A model generated the notes under the pieces. That model did not search any database and had not been told where the DNA came from. It was given only the letters and a program-made list of their open reading frames with translations. DNA of 7,117 nucleotides from RGIG8597 sp050872545 (GTDB lineage: Bacteria; Spirochaetota; GWE2-31-10), in contig JBNMHA010000121.1 in the NCBI GenBank assembly GCA_050872545.1, forward strand, positions 1-7,117, in the 5' to 3' direction. A program made the translations under genes and the position numbers. Position 1 is the stretch's first letter; each line of letters opens with the position of its first letter. This document shows, piece by piece, positions 1 through 5,743 of this stretch.

Positions 1-638
1 ATGTGTATGTAGCCGACAGCGACCGTGTCTTTGACCTAGAAATGCAGACTACGGATCAGAAGAACTTAGGCTGCCGAATGCGCTACTATCAGTGCATGAT
101 TGACGCCGAACTGCTGGAAAAAGGCGCAGATTTCAATGACTTGAAAGAATCAAATATTATTTTCATCTGCACGTTTGACCCATTTTACAAGGGCTTGCCG
201 CAGTACACTTTTTCCAACAGCTGCGATGAGTTACCCGACTTGAAACTTGATGACAAATGCCGCAAAATTGCCTACAATGTTACTGCATTTGAAAAAGTGA
301 ATGATGAAAAGATTCGCAAATTATTAGAATTTATCTCAACTGGTAAAAGCAAAACATCGCTAACGGACAAAATCTGTAAGGAACTGCACCGAGTTCATGG
401 CAATGAAGAATGGAGGGCTGAATATATGACACTGCAAATGTTAAAACAAGAGACTTACAACATAGGCTTTGCTGCCGGCGAAGAACAAGGAATCGCAATT
501 GGTGAAAAGCGTGGTCGCAGCGAAGGTGCATACCAAAAAGCTATTGAAACTGCGAAAAAGTTAATTGACTTAGGTTTACCGCAAAACCAAATAACATCTG
601 TTACCGGACTATCAATTGAGGAAATAGAAAAACTTTAG
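1..638 (+). CDS. PD-(D/E)XK nuclease family transposase (Rpn-like), 5' end missing
   Basis: This is the C-terminal 211 codons of a PD-(D/E)XK nuclease/transposase-family protein, a group usually near 300 residues, so roughly the first third lies outside the window. The visible part opens with VYVADSDRVFDLEMQ. In this family the catalytic Asp sits just before the V-Y-V strand and the second acidic residue lies in the E-x-Q motif, here EMQ. The first two bases (AT) would complete a GAT Asp codon if the preceding base is G. A middle segment resembling the family's conserved IIFICTFDPF region follows. A Gly/Glu/Lys-rich coiled stretch (GFAAGEEQGIAIGEKRG) then leads to a small C-terminal helical segment ending SIEEIEKL. 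GTG at base 3 is an internal Val codon, not a start. Known relatives cleave DNA and promote RecA-independent recombination; activity here is inferred. A palindromic repeat begins at the last base of the stop codon. Confidence 0.85.
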   Translation, partial: VYVADSDRVFDLEMQTTDQKNLGCRMRYYQCMIDAELLEKGADFNDLKESNIIFICTFDPFYKGLPQYTFSNSCDELPDLKLDDKCRKIAYNVTAFEKVNDEKIRKLLEFISTGKSKTSLTDKICKELHRVHGNEEWRAEYMTLQMLKQETYNIGFAAGEEQGIAIGEKRGRSEGAYQKAIETAKKLIDLGLPQNQITSVTGLSIEEIEKL

Positions 639-679
639 AAACATTACGTAGATTCTCGTGTCGCAGCACGAGAATGACA
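638..679 (+). repeat. Palindromic repeat, copy 1
   Basis: This 42-base element contains a perfect 9-bp stem (ATTCTCGTG 652-660 with CACGAGAAT 667-675) around the 6-base loop TCGCAG. It is preceded by GAAACATTACGTAG and followed by GACA. The same layout recurs at 1333-1372 and, on the other strand, at 714-742. It begins on the last base of the nuclease gene's stop codon. No T-run follows the stem, so it is not a canonical intrinsic terminator, although it could act as a 3' mRNA-stabilising hairpin. Confidence 0.8.
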
Positions 680-692
680 TGGGAAAAAGAAG

Positions 693-705
693 CAAGAGAA
701 TGACA
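693..705 (+). repeat. Partial copy of the palindromic repeat (right half only)
   Basis: CAAGAGAATGACA matches the right arm and flank of copy 1 (CACGAGAATGACA, 667-679) at 12 of 13 positions. No matching left arm is present, so it appears to be a decayed or truncated repeat lying between copies 1 and 2. Confidence 0.5.
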
Positions 706-713
706 AAACATCG

Positions 714-742
714 TGTCATTGCCGGACTTGATCCGGCAATCT
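714..742 (-). repeat. Palindromic repeat, copy 2 (inverted orientation)
   Basis: A perfect 9-bp stem (ATTGCCGGA 718-726 with TCCGGCAAT 732-740) encloses the loop CTTGA. Read on the - strand it has the form AGATT-GCCGGA-loop-TCCGGC-AATGACA. This has the same AGATT and AATGACA flanks as copies 1 and 3 but different arm interiors. It therefore faces copy 1 and, with copy 3, forms an inverted pair around the toxin-antitoxin genes. Confidence 0.75.
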
Positions 743-772
743 CGGACAAAAATTCCCATGTCTGCGTGCGTC

Positions 773-800
773 TTGAAATTCAACCTTGATGTGCTATATT
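773..800 (+). promoter_or_regulatory. Promoter of the toxin-antitoxin operon, with possible operator
   Basis: The -35 is TTGAAA (773-778), followed by a 16-bp spacer and the -10 TATATT (795-800), which is preceded by TGC and so forms an extended -10. The -35 lies inside the inverted repeat TTGAA-A-TTCAA (773-783), a plausible site for autoregulation by the antitoxin or the complex. The operator role is inference. The start codon follows 27 bases after the -10, with the ribosome site AAAGGAGG (815-822) between them. Confidence 0.6.
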
Positions 801-827
801 TTTAGAATGAACTGAAAGGAGGCTGCC

Positions 828-1040
828 ATGACAACAGCGATTCTTGAGAAAAAGGTAAGATCGCTGCCGGAAAATCTTGTCGCGGAAGTTTCGGACTACA
901 TCGATTTTCTTTTGTACAAGAATTCACGTGCAGAAAACAGAAATGAACTTGATGAGGCAATAGCCGAATTCAACTGCGGAGAATACGACACATATCAGAC
1001 CTTTGAGGAACTTGAAAAAGCGGTGGATGCCGATGCGTGA
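828..1040 (+). CDS. Type II antitoxin, DUF2281/RelB-like, partner of a YafQ toxin
   Basis: A 70-residue acidic protein predicted to neutralise the toxin encoded immediately downstream. The N-terminal half (residues 1-31, with ILEKKVRSLPENLVAEVSDY then IDFLLY) resembles DUF2281-type antitoxins, where a short helical domain mediates dimerisation and DNA binding. The C-terminal half (about 40-70) is rich in Glu, Asp and Phe/Tyr, as expected for the flexible tail that wraps around the toxin. The start is well supported: AAAGGAGG lies five bases before the ATG, and a recognisable promoter is upstream. The last codons overlap the toxin start, so translation is probably coupled. Antitoxins of such pairs commonly repress their own promoter, and the TTGAAATTCAA inverted repeat at the -35 is the candidate site. 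The exact antitoxin family is less certain than the role, which rests mainly on its partner. Confidence 0.8.
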   Translation: MTTAILEKKVRSLPENLVAEVSDYIDFLLYKNSRAENRNELDEAIAEFNCGEYDTYQTFEELEKAVDADA

Positions 1041-1323
1041 GCTGCGTGTCGCAAAAAGTTTCAGAAAGGACATGAAGAAACTTACTAAAAGTGAAATTGC
1101 AAAGACAAAAGTTGTTGTCGAATGGCTCCAGTCGGACATTCCACTTGAGGCTAAATATCACGACCACCGGTTGTACGGAAACTATGAGGGGTGGAATGAG
1201 TGCCACGTGGAGCCGGATTTGCTGCTGGTCTATAAAAAAGGCGAAGATGACAACACGCTTTACCTTGCGCTCCTGCGTATAAGTTCCCACTCGAATATCT
1301 TTTCGATAAAGAAAAGCTTTTAG
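1033..1323 (+). CDS. YafQ-family mRNA interferase toxin (RelE superfamily)
   Basis: A 96-residue toxin of the YafQ branch of RelE-like ribosome-dependent mRNA endonucleases. The N-terminal helices begin MRELRVAKSFRKDMKKL. The catalytic strand region keeps the residues important in E. coli YafQ: DH (H45), the ECHVEPD block (H58, D62), and SSHSNIF at the end of the domain (H86, F90). The Trp that follows the Asp in E. coli YafQ is Leu here (L63). ATG 1033 is chosen because homologues start near M-R-E-L and GGTGG (1022-1026) lies six bases upstream; ATG 1027, two codons earlier, is possible. The gene overlaps the antitoxin by eight bases, the typical coupled arrangement. Expected action is cleavage of translated mRNA in stress, with free toxin held in check by the antitoxin. 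All key residues look intact, so the pair is probably functional. Confidence 0.88.
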   Translation: MRELRVAKSFRKDMKKLTKSEIAKTKVVVEWLQSDIPLEAKYHDHRLYGNYEGWNECHVEPDLLLVYKKGEDDNTLYLALLRISSHSNIFSIKKSF

Positions 1324-1332
1324 AACATATAA

Positions 1333-1372
1333 GAAACATTGCGCAGATTCCCGTATAAGTACGGGAATGACA
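1333..1372 (+). repeat. Palindromic repeat, copy 3
   Basis: The 9-bp perfect stem ATTCCCGTA (1347-1355)/TACGGGAAT (1360-1368) encloses the 4-base loop TAAG. The left flank GAAACATTGCGCAG matches copy 1's GAAACATTACGTAG at 12 of 14 positions, and the right flank GACA is identical. Its arms differ from copy 1 at two positions, and both changes are compensated on the opposite arm. It lies 9 bases after the toxin stop codon. Confidence 0.8.
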
Positions 1373-1395
1373 CCATTCATAATGAAACTATTAAA

Positions 1396-1424
1396 TTGTA
1401 TTCAAAATTTCTTTTTGATATATT
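1396..1424 (+). promoter_or_regulatory. Promoter of the lipoprotein gene
   Basis: The -35 TTGTAT (1396-1401), a 17-bp spacer and the -10 TATATT (1419-1424), preceded by TGA, give an extended -10. This is the same TGnTATATT core as the toxin-antitoxin promoter. Transcription should start near 1431, giving a leader of about 34 bases with the ribosome site GGAGG at 1450-1454. Confidence 0.6.
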
Positions 1425-1429
1425 CACGC

Positions 1430-1448
1430 CACTATTTTTACAATAGTG
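1430..1448 (+). promoter_or_regulatory. Hairpin at the predicted 5' end of the lipoprotein mRNA
   Basis: CACTATT (1430-1436) pairs perfectly with AATAGTG (1442-1448) around TTTAC. It begins at about the predicted transcription start and ends one base before the GGAGG-containing stretch. It could protect the transcript's 5' end or influence ribosome access. No function is demonstrated. Confidence 0.35.
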
Positions 1449-1464
1449 TGGAGGCGTAATTATA

Positions 1465-2490
1465 ATGAAGAATCTAAGATTTATGTTAATTGCAGCTTTG
1501 TCTGCGGCAGCAATGTTTTTGGCTGCATGTGATTTTAATGACGATGACGGAAACAAATCTTCGGAACAACCGGATACAAGAGCCGAGATAACTGTTTACT
1601 TCGATATTTCCAAAATAAAAGTAACAGAAGGAAATGTTGACGTTAAGGATATTCAGAATAACAGCACAATAAAAGAATTTACAACATTGAATGTTGCTGC
1701 GATAAACTTAGAAGATGGATATACGGTTGATTATTGGAAAATAAATGGTGAGAAAAAAACAGACAAATCAGGCACTTCTTATCAAGAATGGGCACTAACA
1801 AAAGACGTATGTCAATTGGTTGACGGAAAATATGTGTACAGAATCGAAGTCGTTGTAAGGAAACTGAACATTGCAGAGGTAACTTTTGATACTGATTATG
1901 CGGAATGCTTTAAAGACATTATGAACAAGAAACCTGTTGCTTCTGGCGAAACCGTTAATGAAAAAGAAGCAAGCGAAATTTACTTTAATATTAATGAGAC
2001 AAGAATTAATGCTGATTATGATGCAGGGAAACATACTTATGTTTACGGATACACACTTAACGCAGAAGACCATGACTTCCTTTCATCTGTGAATAAGCGG
2101 TATGTTTCCGTAGCATTAACGCAAAATGCAGGCGGCAAAATCGATTTTAAATTTTTGACAAGAGATTCCAACTCCGCAAAGGTTACGTTTGATTCAAATG
2201 TACTTACAGTTACAAAAAATGTTTATGCGCCTAAGGGTGAAGATAAACCGTCAAAAGCTAGCGTTGAATCGGACAATACATTAATCTACGAAGGTGAAAT
2301 AGTAAATTTGGCACTTGTTTCCGGAGCAAAAATTGAGGCGGAAAAAATTTATGTGAATAATGTTTCGCTGGAAAAATTCAATAGGCTTCCATTCTTCTTT
2401 GTAAATGGGAAAATGAAAGTTTATTATTCAGCTTCAAATTTTATTGAGCCGAACTCGGATGGTAAATTTGTTATTGAATACAGAAATTAA
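1465..2490 (+). CDS. Lipoprotein of unknown function with three ~100-residue repeated domains
   Basis: A 341-residue predicted lipoprotein. Residues 1-21 are a signal peptide (KNLR, then a hydrophobic Ala/Leu-rich core), with the lipobox LAAC giving acylated Cys22, so the protein is membrane-anchored by lipid and exported. An Asp/Asn/Ser-rich linker (23-38) follows. The rest looks beta-rich. A sequence of the form A-[E/K]-[I/V]-T-[V/F], followed shortly by an Asp, recurs at residues 40, 137 and 238, spacings of 97 and 101, with 104 residues from the last to the end. This suggests three tandem domains. The first contains GYTVDYWKINGEK, a pattern reminiscent of the small beta-repeat domains found in spirochaete surface proteins. 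I do not recognise a specific family or catalytic motif. It has its own promoter, a GGAGG site ten bases before the ATG, and a terminator, so it is probably transcribed alone. A surface or periplasmic binding/adhesive role is a guess. Confidence 0.85.
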   Translation: MKNLRFMLIAALSAAAMFLAACDFNDDDGNKSSEQPDTRAEITVYFDISKIKVTEGNVDVKDIQNNSTIKEFTTLNVAAINLEDGYTVDYWKINGEKKTDKSGTSYQEWALTKDVCQLVDGKYVYRIEVVVRKLNIAEVTFDTDYAECFKDIMNKKPVASGETVNEKEASEIYFNINETRINADYDAGKHTYVYGYTLNAEDHDFLSSVNKRYVSVALTQNAGGKIDFKFLTRDSNSAKVTFDSNVLTVTKNVYAPKGEDKPSKASVESDNTLIYEGEIVNLALVSGAKIEAEKIYVNNVSLEKFNRLPFFFVNGKMKVYYSASNFIEPNSDGKFVIEYRN

Positions 2491-2512
2491 CATTGTAAAA
2501 AAATAAATAATG

Positions 2513-2549
2513 AAGCAGCTTGTCGGGGATTCGGCAGGTTGCTTTTTTT
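2513..2549 (+). terminator. Intrinsic terminator of the lipoprotein gene
   Basis: The stem is GCAGCTTGTCG (2515-2525) with CGGCAGGTTGC (2532-2542), eleven pairs including three G-U, around GGGATT. It is followed by seven Ts (2543-2549) and flanked by AA/TT that extends the stem. It sits 22 bases after the stop codon. The convergent antiporter gene ends at 2562, but the opposite strand has only a broken T-tract, so bidirectional action is uncertain. Confidence 0.8.
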
Positions 2550-2561
2550 ATCGGCCAGTTT

Positions 2562-3761
2562 TCAATTATCCTGACTTAGTAATTTTTTATACGAAGTGTC
2601 TATTCCAAATGCGCCTATCGGTGCAGTGATAATGATTGCCATTACTGCGACCGATAAAATGATTTTTCCGCATGGCAGTCCGGCGGCAAGTGGAACGGAA
2701 CCGATAGCAGCTTGAACAGTAGCCTTAGGCAGATATGCAATTACGCAGAATAATCGCTCTTTCAAGGAAAGTTCGGTTTTTAATGTGCAACAAACAACTC
2801 CGGCGGATCTGAATATCAATGCCGCAAAAATTACGACAGCAGCAGGCAATCCGGCTTCACAAGTATACCTGATGTCGACAGCGGCACCTACCAGAACAAA
2901 AAGTATAATTTCAGCGGCAATCCACAATTTTCCGAATTTATCGGAGAGCCTTTTTGAGACAAATTCTGTGCTTTTTATTTTCAACACACACGCCAGGCTT
3001 ACAACGGCAAGAAGCCCTGAAACCGGGATTTTCCCCTCAAGCCATTGCTCGGCAGAAATCAGAAGAAATGAGAATCCGAGAATTACTATTACTTTCATGC
3101 TGTTTCGTATGTATCGGTTACGGTTATACATTGCTTCAAAAAAGCGGTAAAGCAGGTAACCGATCGTGGTACCTAAAATTATTCCGCATAAAATTGAAAT
3201 CGGAATATTAATGAAATCCAATGCATTTGCGCTTTTTCCCTGTGCCATTCCCAAAAACGTTGTGAAAAGAACAATAACGAAAATGTCGTCACATGAAGAC
3301 CCAGCCATAATCATTTGCGGAATTGCCTTTTTTGTGCCGTATTTATTTTCGGTAAGGTAAATCATTCGCGGTACAACGACTGCCGGAGAGACGGCTGCAA
3401 GCACTGCTCCCATTACGGCTGCATCGATTCTGCTGATTCCGAGAATAACAGGAGCAAGCAGAACATAGCCAACAATTTCAAATGAAGCCGGAACGAATGA
3501 AAGTAAAACTGCCGGACGACCTGCTTTTTTTAAGTCTTCAAGATTCAGCGAAAGTCCGGCTTTCAAAAGAATTATAATAAGTGCAATTTTTCGCAGGTCG
3601 GCAGAAATTGAAAGAATCGATGAATCCAAAAGATTAAGTACGTATGGTCCTAGAACAATACCTGTAGCAAGCATTCCGATTATTCGAGGAAGTTTGAGCC
3701 GTTGACACAATGCTGCCGCTGCAAGACCTACCAAAAAGATTAGTGATAAAGATGTTAGCAT
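2562..3761 (-). CDS. CPA-family cation:proton antiporter under fluoride-riboswitch control
   Basis: A 399-residue polytopic membrane protein of the Na+/H+ exchanger fold (CPA2/NapA-KefB-like), with about 11-13 hydrophobic segments and no C-terminal nucleotide-binding domain. Family marks include LPRIIGMLATGIVLGP (24-39), GLSLNLEDLKKAG (69-81), the AVSPAVVVPR segment (123-132) where these transporters have an unwound helix, and AGSSCDDIF (153-161). The Asp pair D158-D159 is the expected ion/proton site and suggests electrogenic exchange. ATG 3761 is chosen over the in-frame GTG 18 bases upstream because GGAGAAG lies just before it, while the GTG abuts a terminator T-run. The leader carries a crcB-type fluoride aptamer. 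Antiporters of this type are a known class of fluoride-riboswitch targets, so the likely role is coping with fluoride entry and the acidification that HF brings. The transported cation is not visible from sequence. Confidence 0.88.
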   Translation of the reverse strand: MLTSLSLIFLVGLAAAALCQRLKLPRIIGMLATGIVLGPYVLNLLDSSILSISADLRKIALIIILLKAGLSLNLEDLKKAGRPAVLLSFVPASFEIVGYVLLAPVILGISRIDAAVMGAVLAAVSPAVVVPRMIYLTENKYGTKKAIPQMIMAGSSCDDIFVIVLFTTFLGMAQGKSANALDFINIPISILCGIILGTTIGYLLYRFFEAMYNRNRYIRNSMKVIVILGFSFLLISAEQWLEGKIPVSGLLAVVSLACVLKIKSTEFVSKRLSDKFGKLWIAAEIILFVLVGAAVDIRYTCEAGLPAAVVIFAALIFRSAGVVCCTLKTELSLKERLFCVIAYLPKATVQAAIGSVPLAAGLPCGKIILSVAVMAIIITAPIGAFGIDTSYKKLLSQDN

Positions 3762-3779
3762 AAGTTCTTCTCCGGTCAC

Positions 3780-3833
3780 AAAAAAAGCTGACTTCTTCTG
3801 CGACCTATAAAATAATCGTAGAAGTCATCAGCT
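3780..3833 (-). terminator. Riboswitch-controlled intrinsic terminator
   Basis: On the - strand AGCTGA (3833-3828) pairs with TCAGCT (3791-3786), and CTTCT (3824-3820) pairs with AGAAG (3796-3792). A 3-base bulge separates the two helices, and seven Ts follow (3786-3780). Its left arm consists of aptamer strands that form the hairpin and closing stem of the riboswitch, so terminator and aptamer are mutually exclusive. The T-run ends just before the antiporter's ribosome site. Confidence 0.8.
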
Positions 3834-3880
3834 GATATTTCCAGCAGTTTAGGTTACCCAAGTGAGAACCTCATTCCCTA
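3817..3880 (-). ncRNA. Fluoride riboswitch aptamer (crcB motif)
   Basis: Read on the - strand, this leader closely follows the crcB aptamer as I recall it from the Thermotoga petrophila RNA. AATGAGG (3875-3869) corresponds to GATGAGG, AAACTGC (3850-3844) is identical, and GCTGATGACTTCTAC (3832-3818) corresponds to GCTGATGGCCTCTAC. All helices are present: GAGGTT (3872-3867) with GACTTC (3826-3821) as closing stem with G-U pairs, GCTGG (3845-3841) with TCAGC (3835-3831) as hairpin, and TAGG (3880-3877) with CCTA (3853-3850) as pseudoknot. An extra ~13 bases at 3866-3854 can form a small CTC/GGG hairpin. Fluoride binding would hold the closing stem and block the overlapping terminator, turning the gene on. 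The aptamer starts about four bases after the predicted transcription start. Confidence 0.85.
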
Positions 3881-3890
3881 TTTTTTGCTT

Positions 3891-3918
3891 ATTGTATTTT
3901 GCTTTTTTATAATGTCAA
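3891..3918 (-). promoter_or_regulatory. Promoter of the riboswitch-antiporter transcript
   Basis: On the - strand a consensus -35 TTGACA (3918-3913), a 16-bp spacer and the -10 TACAAT (3896-3891) are present, with an expected start near 3884. Its strength suits a leader whose output is set by attenuation rather than by initiation. Confidence 0.75.
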
Positions 3919-4002
3919 GTCTATCAGTCCGGCAATTTTATATTTTTTACTGACTGTGCATTAATCTCATTTTTTTCGGTTTGTGTTAATGAAGAAAATC
4001 AT

Positions 4003-4458
4003 TCAGTCTGATTTACTGATTATTTTCTCCATCCACAAATGAAGGCAGTTTTCATCCAAATAAAAATTTCCGACTGGATGATAGCCTTGCTTCTCATAAA
4101 AACCGACAGCTTGTTTTTGTGCTGATAAGCCGACGACAAACGCATTGCTGTCACAATGTTTCGCGCTGCCGATTTTGTATACTTCTTTTTCTGCATAGGA
4201 AAGTATTTTAGCTCCGTAATGTTTTCCGCGATACGCTTTAGCAACTGCAATTCTGCCGATTGAGTAACAGTTGTGAGATTCAGAGTGATATATTCTGCAT
4301 ACCGCAGCCGAATTTTGACCTTCGTACATAATAACATGAACTGCGGATTCATCTATTTTATCAAACTCATCGGAAAATCCTTGCTCTTCTATAAAAACAG
4401 CTTTTCTTATATCAACTGCGTCCTGCGGCAAATAATTATGAGTTTCAAATCTTTCCAT
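4003..4458 (-). CDS. GNAT family N-acetyltransferase
   Basis: A 151-residue acetyl-CoA-dependent acyltransferase of the GNAT fold, near the usual single-domain length. The N-terminal part has IRKAVFIEEQGFSDEFDKID (17-36), a pattern typical of ElaA-like and related GNATs. The acetyl-CoA pyrophosphate loop (motif A) is IGRIAVAKAYRGKHYGAKIL (67-86), with the R-G-K-H-Y-G-A signature at 77-83. The C-terminal AVGFYEKQGY is the usual motif B helix with a Tyr that can serve as general acid. The acceptor is unknown. The ATG lies four bases after the stop codon of the upstream MFS transporter and has only a weak ribosome site, so translation is probably coupled and the two form an operon. No clear terminator follows. 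A shared job with the transporter, such as modifying a small amine or a toxic compound that is also exported, is inference. Confidence 0.88.
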   Translation of the reverse strand: MERFETHNYLPQDAVDIRKAVFIEEQGFSDEFDKIDESAVHVIMYEGQNSAAVCRIYHSESHNCYSIGRIAVAKAYRGKHYGAKILSYAEKEVYKIGSAKHCDSNAFVVGLSAQKQAVGFYEKQGYHPVGNFYLDENCLHLWMEKIISKSD

Positions 4459-4462
4459 TTAT

Positions 4463-5698
4463 TCAGGCTTCAAGTTTTCGTTGTCGTATACATGCCATAT
4501 AGAAAACAATCGCCAATATTTGAACTGCAACTGATACGATTACCAAATATGTCGGATTTACATCGTACATGAAACCAAGCAGCCAGCTTCCCAGAAACCA
4601 AGCGATTCCGAATCCTGTTTCAAATATACCGAAACCGGAACTGCGCATAGATTTCGGTATTATCTTGCTGACGGCTGCTTTCATAATGCTTTCCTGTGCG
4701 CCCATTCCAATACCCCAGAGTATAATGCCGGCTCCCATCATCCAAGGATTTCCGGAAAGGAAAATAAAACATGAGAAAAAACTGCTGCAAAGTGTAGATA
4801 AAATAAGAGCTTTTAGTCCTACTTTATCAAAAAGCCAGCCAAAAAATAATGCAGCAAAAGCGTCGACTGCCATTGCAGCCGCATAAAGAAGACTTAGTGT
4901 TGATGTCGGGAATGCGTGAGTTTTTGCAGCGTGCAATGTGATAAGTGTGAAATCTGCAAATCCGAATGCAAAAAGGCAGATTGCTATCATATAAAGAACA
5001 AATGATTTTTGAAAATGAAACTCTGTTTTTTCTTCCGGTGCTTTTTCAAACACTTCAGGGTGTGGATATTTAATTTTGGAAAAAATAACAAGTGCGATTG
5101 TAATTAATGCCGGTATTCCAAGTATTGCAAAGCAGACTCTGTAAGTTGAAAATAAATTGCTTGTTCCTTTTATTAGGCTGATAACAAACAACATTACAGG
5201 ACCGAGAAAAGCTCCGAGCTGATCTAAGAATTCTTGATAAGCAAAACCTTTTCCTGTTCCTACTTCACTTGCGGCAAAACTGACAAGCGTATTTTTAGCC
5301 GGTTTTTTGATCGCTTTTCCTATACGTTCCATTATTACCAAGCCACATGCTATAAGCCAGCCGTTTTCCGGGATAAGAGCCAATGCCGGTATAGCAAGTA
5401 CTTGAAGCGTATAGCCGCCTATTACCAATGCCCAGTATTTTTTTGTTTTATCAGCAATAAACCCGGAAAGCAGACGCAGTGAATATCCGCAAAGTTCTCC
5501 GATTCCCGAAACAAAACCGATAGTTGCGGTTGACGCTCCGGTAAGATTCAAATATTCTCCCAGAACACTTCGCGCACCTTCATGGGTCATGTCGGAAAAT
5601 AAGCTTACGATTCCCATTAATGCAATAAACGCCATTGCTCCTTTATATGCCTTTAAATCTTTAGGTACTTTTTCAGAGACAGTTTTTTCAGTACTCAT
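4463..5698 (-). CDS. MFS transporter, probable drug/solute efflux protein
   Basis: A 411-residue major facilitator protein with about 12 membrane segments, the standard size for the family. After a polar N-terminal tail (1-20), the first membrane helix contains SLFSDMTHEGARSVLG (32-47). The Asp-x-Thr-x-Glu-Gly-Ala-Arg pattern is characteristic of an uncharacterised MFS group often annotated as multidrug efflux. The cytoplasmic loop motif A is GFIADKTKK (79-87). ATG 5698 is preferred to the in-frame TTG 36 bases upstream because AAAAGGAG stands eight bases before it. The downstream GNAT gene starts four bases after the stop, and the HAD phosphatase gene ends 54 bases upstream. Transcription is likely from a promoter overlapping the end of the HAD gene, which carries a 12-bp palindrome. 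The substrate cannot be told from sequence; proton-coupled export is the usual mode. Confidence 0.85.
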   Translation of the reverse strand: MSTEKTVSEKVPKDLKAYKGAMAFIALMGIVSLFSDMTHEGARSVLGEYLNLTGASTATIGFVSGIGELCGYSLRLLSGFIADKTKKYWALVIGGYTLQVLAIPALALIPENGWLIACGLVIMERIGKAIKKPAKNTLVSFAASEVGTGKGFAYQEFLDQLGAFLGPVMLFVISLIKGTSNLFSTYRVCFAILGIPALITIALVIFSKIKYPHPEVFEKAPEEKTEFHFQKSFVLYMIAICLFAFGFADFTLITLHAAKTHAFPTSTLSLLYAAAMAVDAFAALFFGWLFDKVGLKALILSTLCSSFFSCFIFLSGNPWMMGAGIILWGIGMGAQESIMKAAVSKIIPKSMRSSGFGIFETGFGIAWFLGSWLLGFMYDVNPTYLVIVSVAVQILAIVFYMACIRQRKLEA

Positions 5699-5743
5699 TT
5701 TTGTTTCTCCTTTTACAACTGCAACTGCTGTCAATCGTGAGAT

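Noticed and set aside
3762..3779. GTG start that would add six residues to the antiporter
   Set aside because: The GTG abuts the terminator T-run and has no ribosome site, while GGAGAAG sits properly before the ATG at 3761.
3927..3936. GTCCGGCAAT resembling one arm of repeat copy 2
   Set aside because: There is no partner arm and no AATGACA flank; ten bases alone are not enough to call a repeat.
5699..5734. TTG start that would add 12 residues to the MFS transporter
   Set aside because: The ribosome site AAAAGGAG would lie inside this extension and is correctly placed for ATG 5698.
5729..5734. Perfect TTGACA on the - strand before the MFS gene
   Set aside because: No -10-like hexamer occurs 15-19 bases downstream; the region there is the ribosome site. 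The TTGAAA/TATAAA pair further upstream is better.
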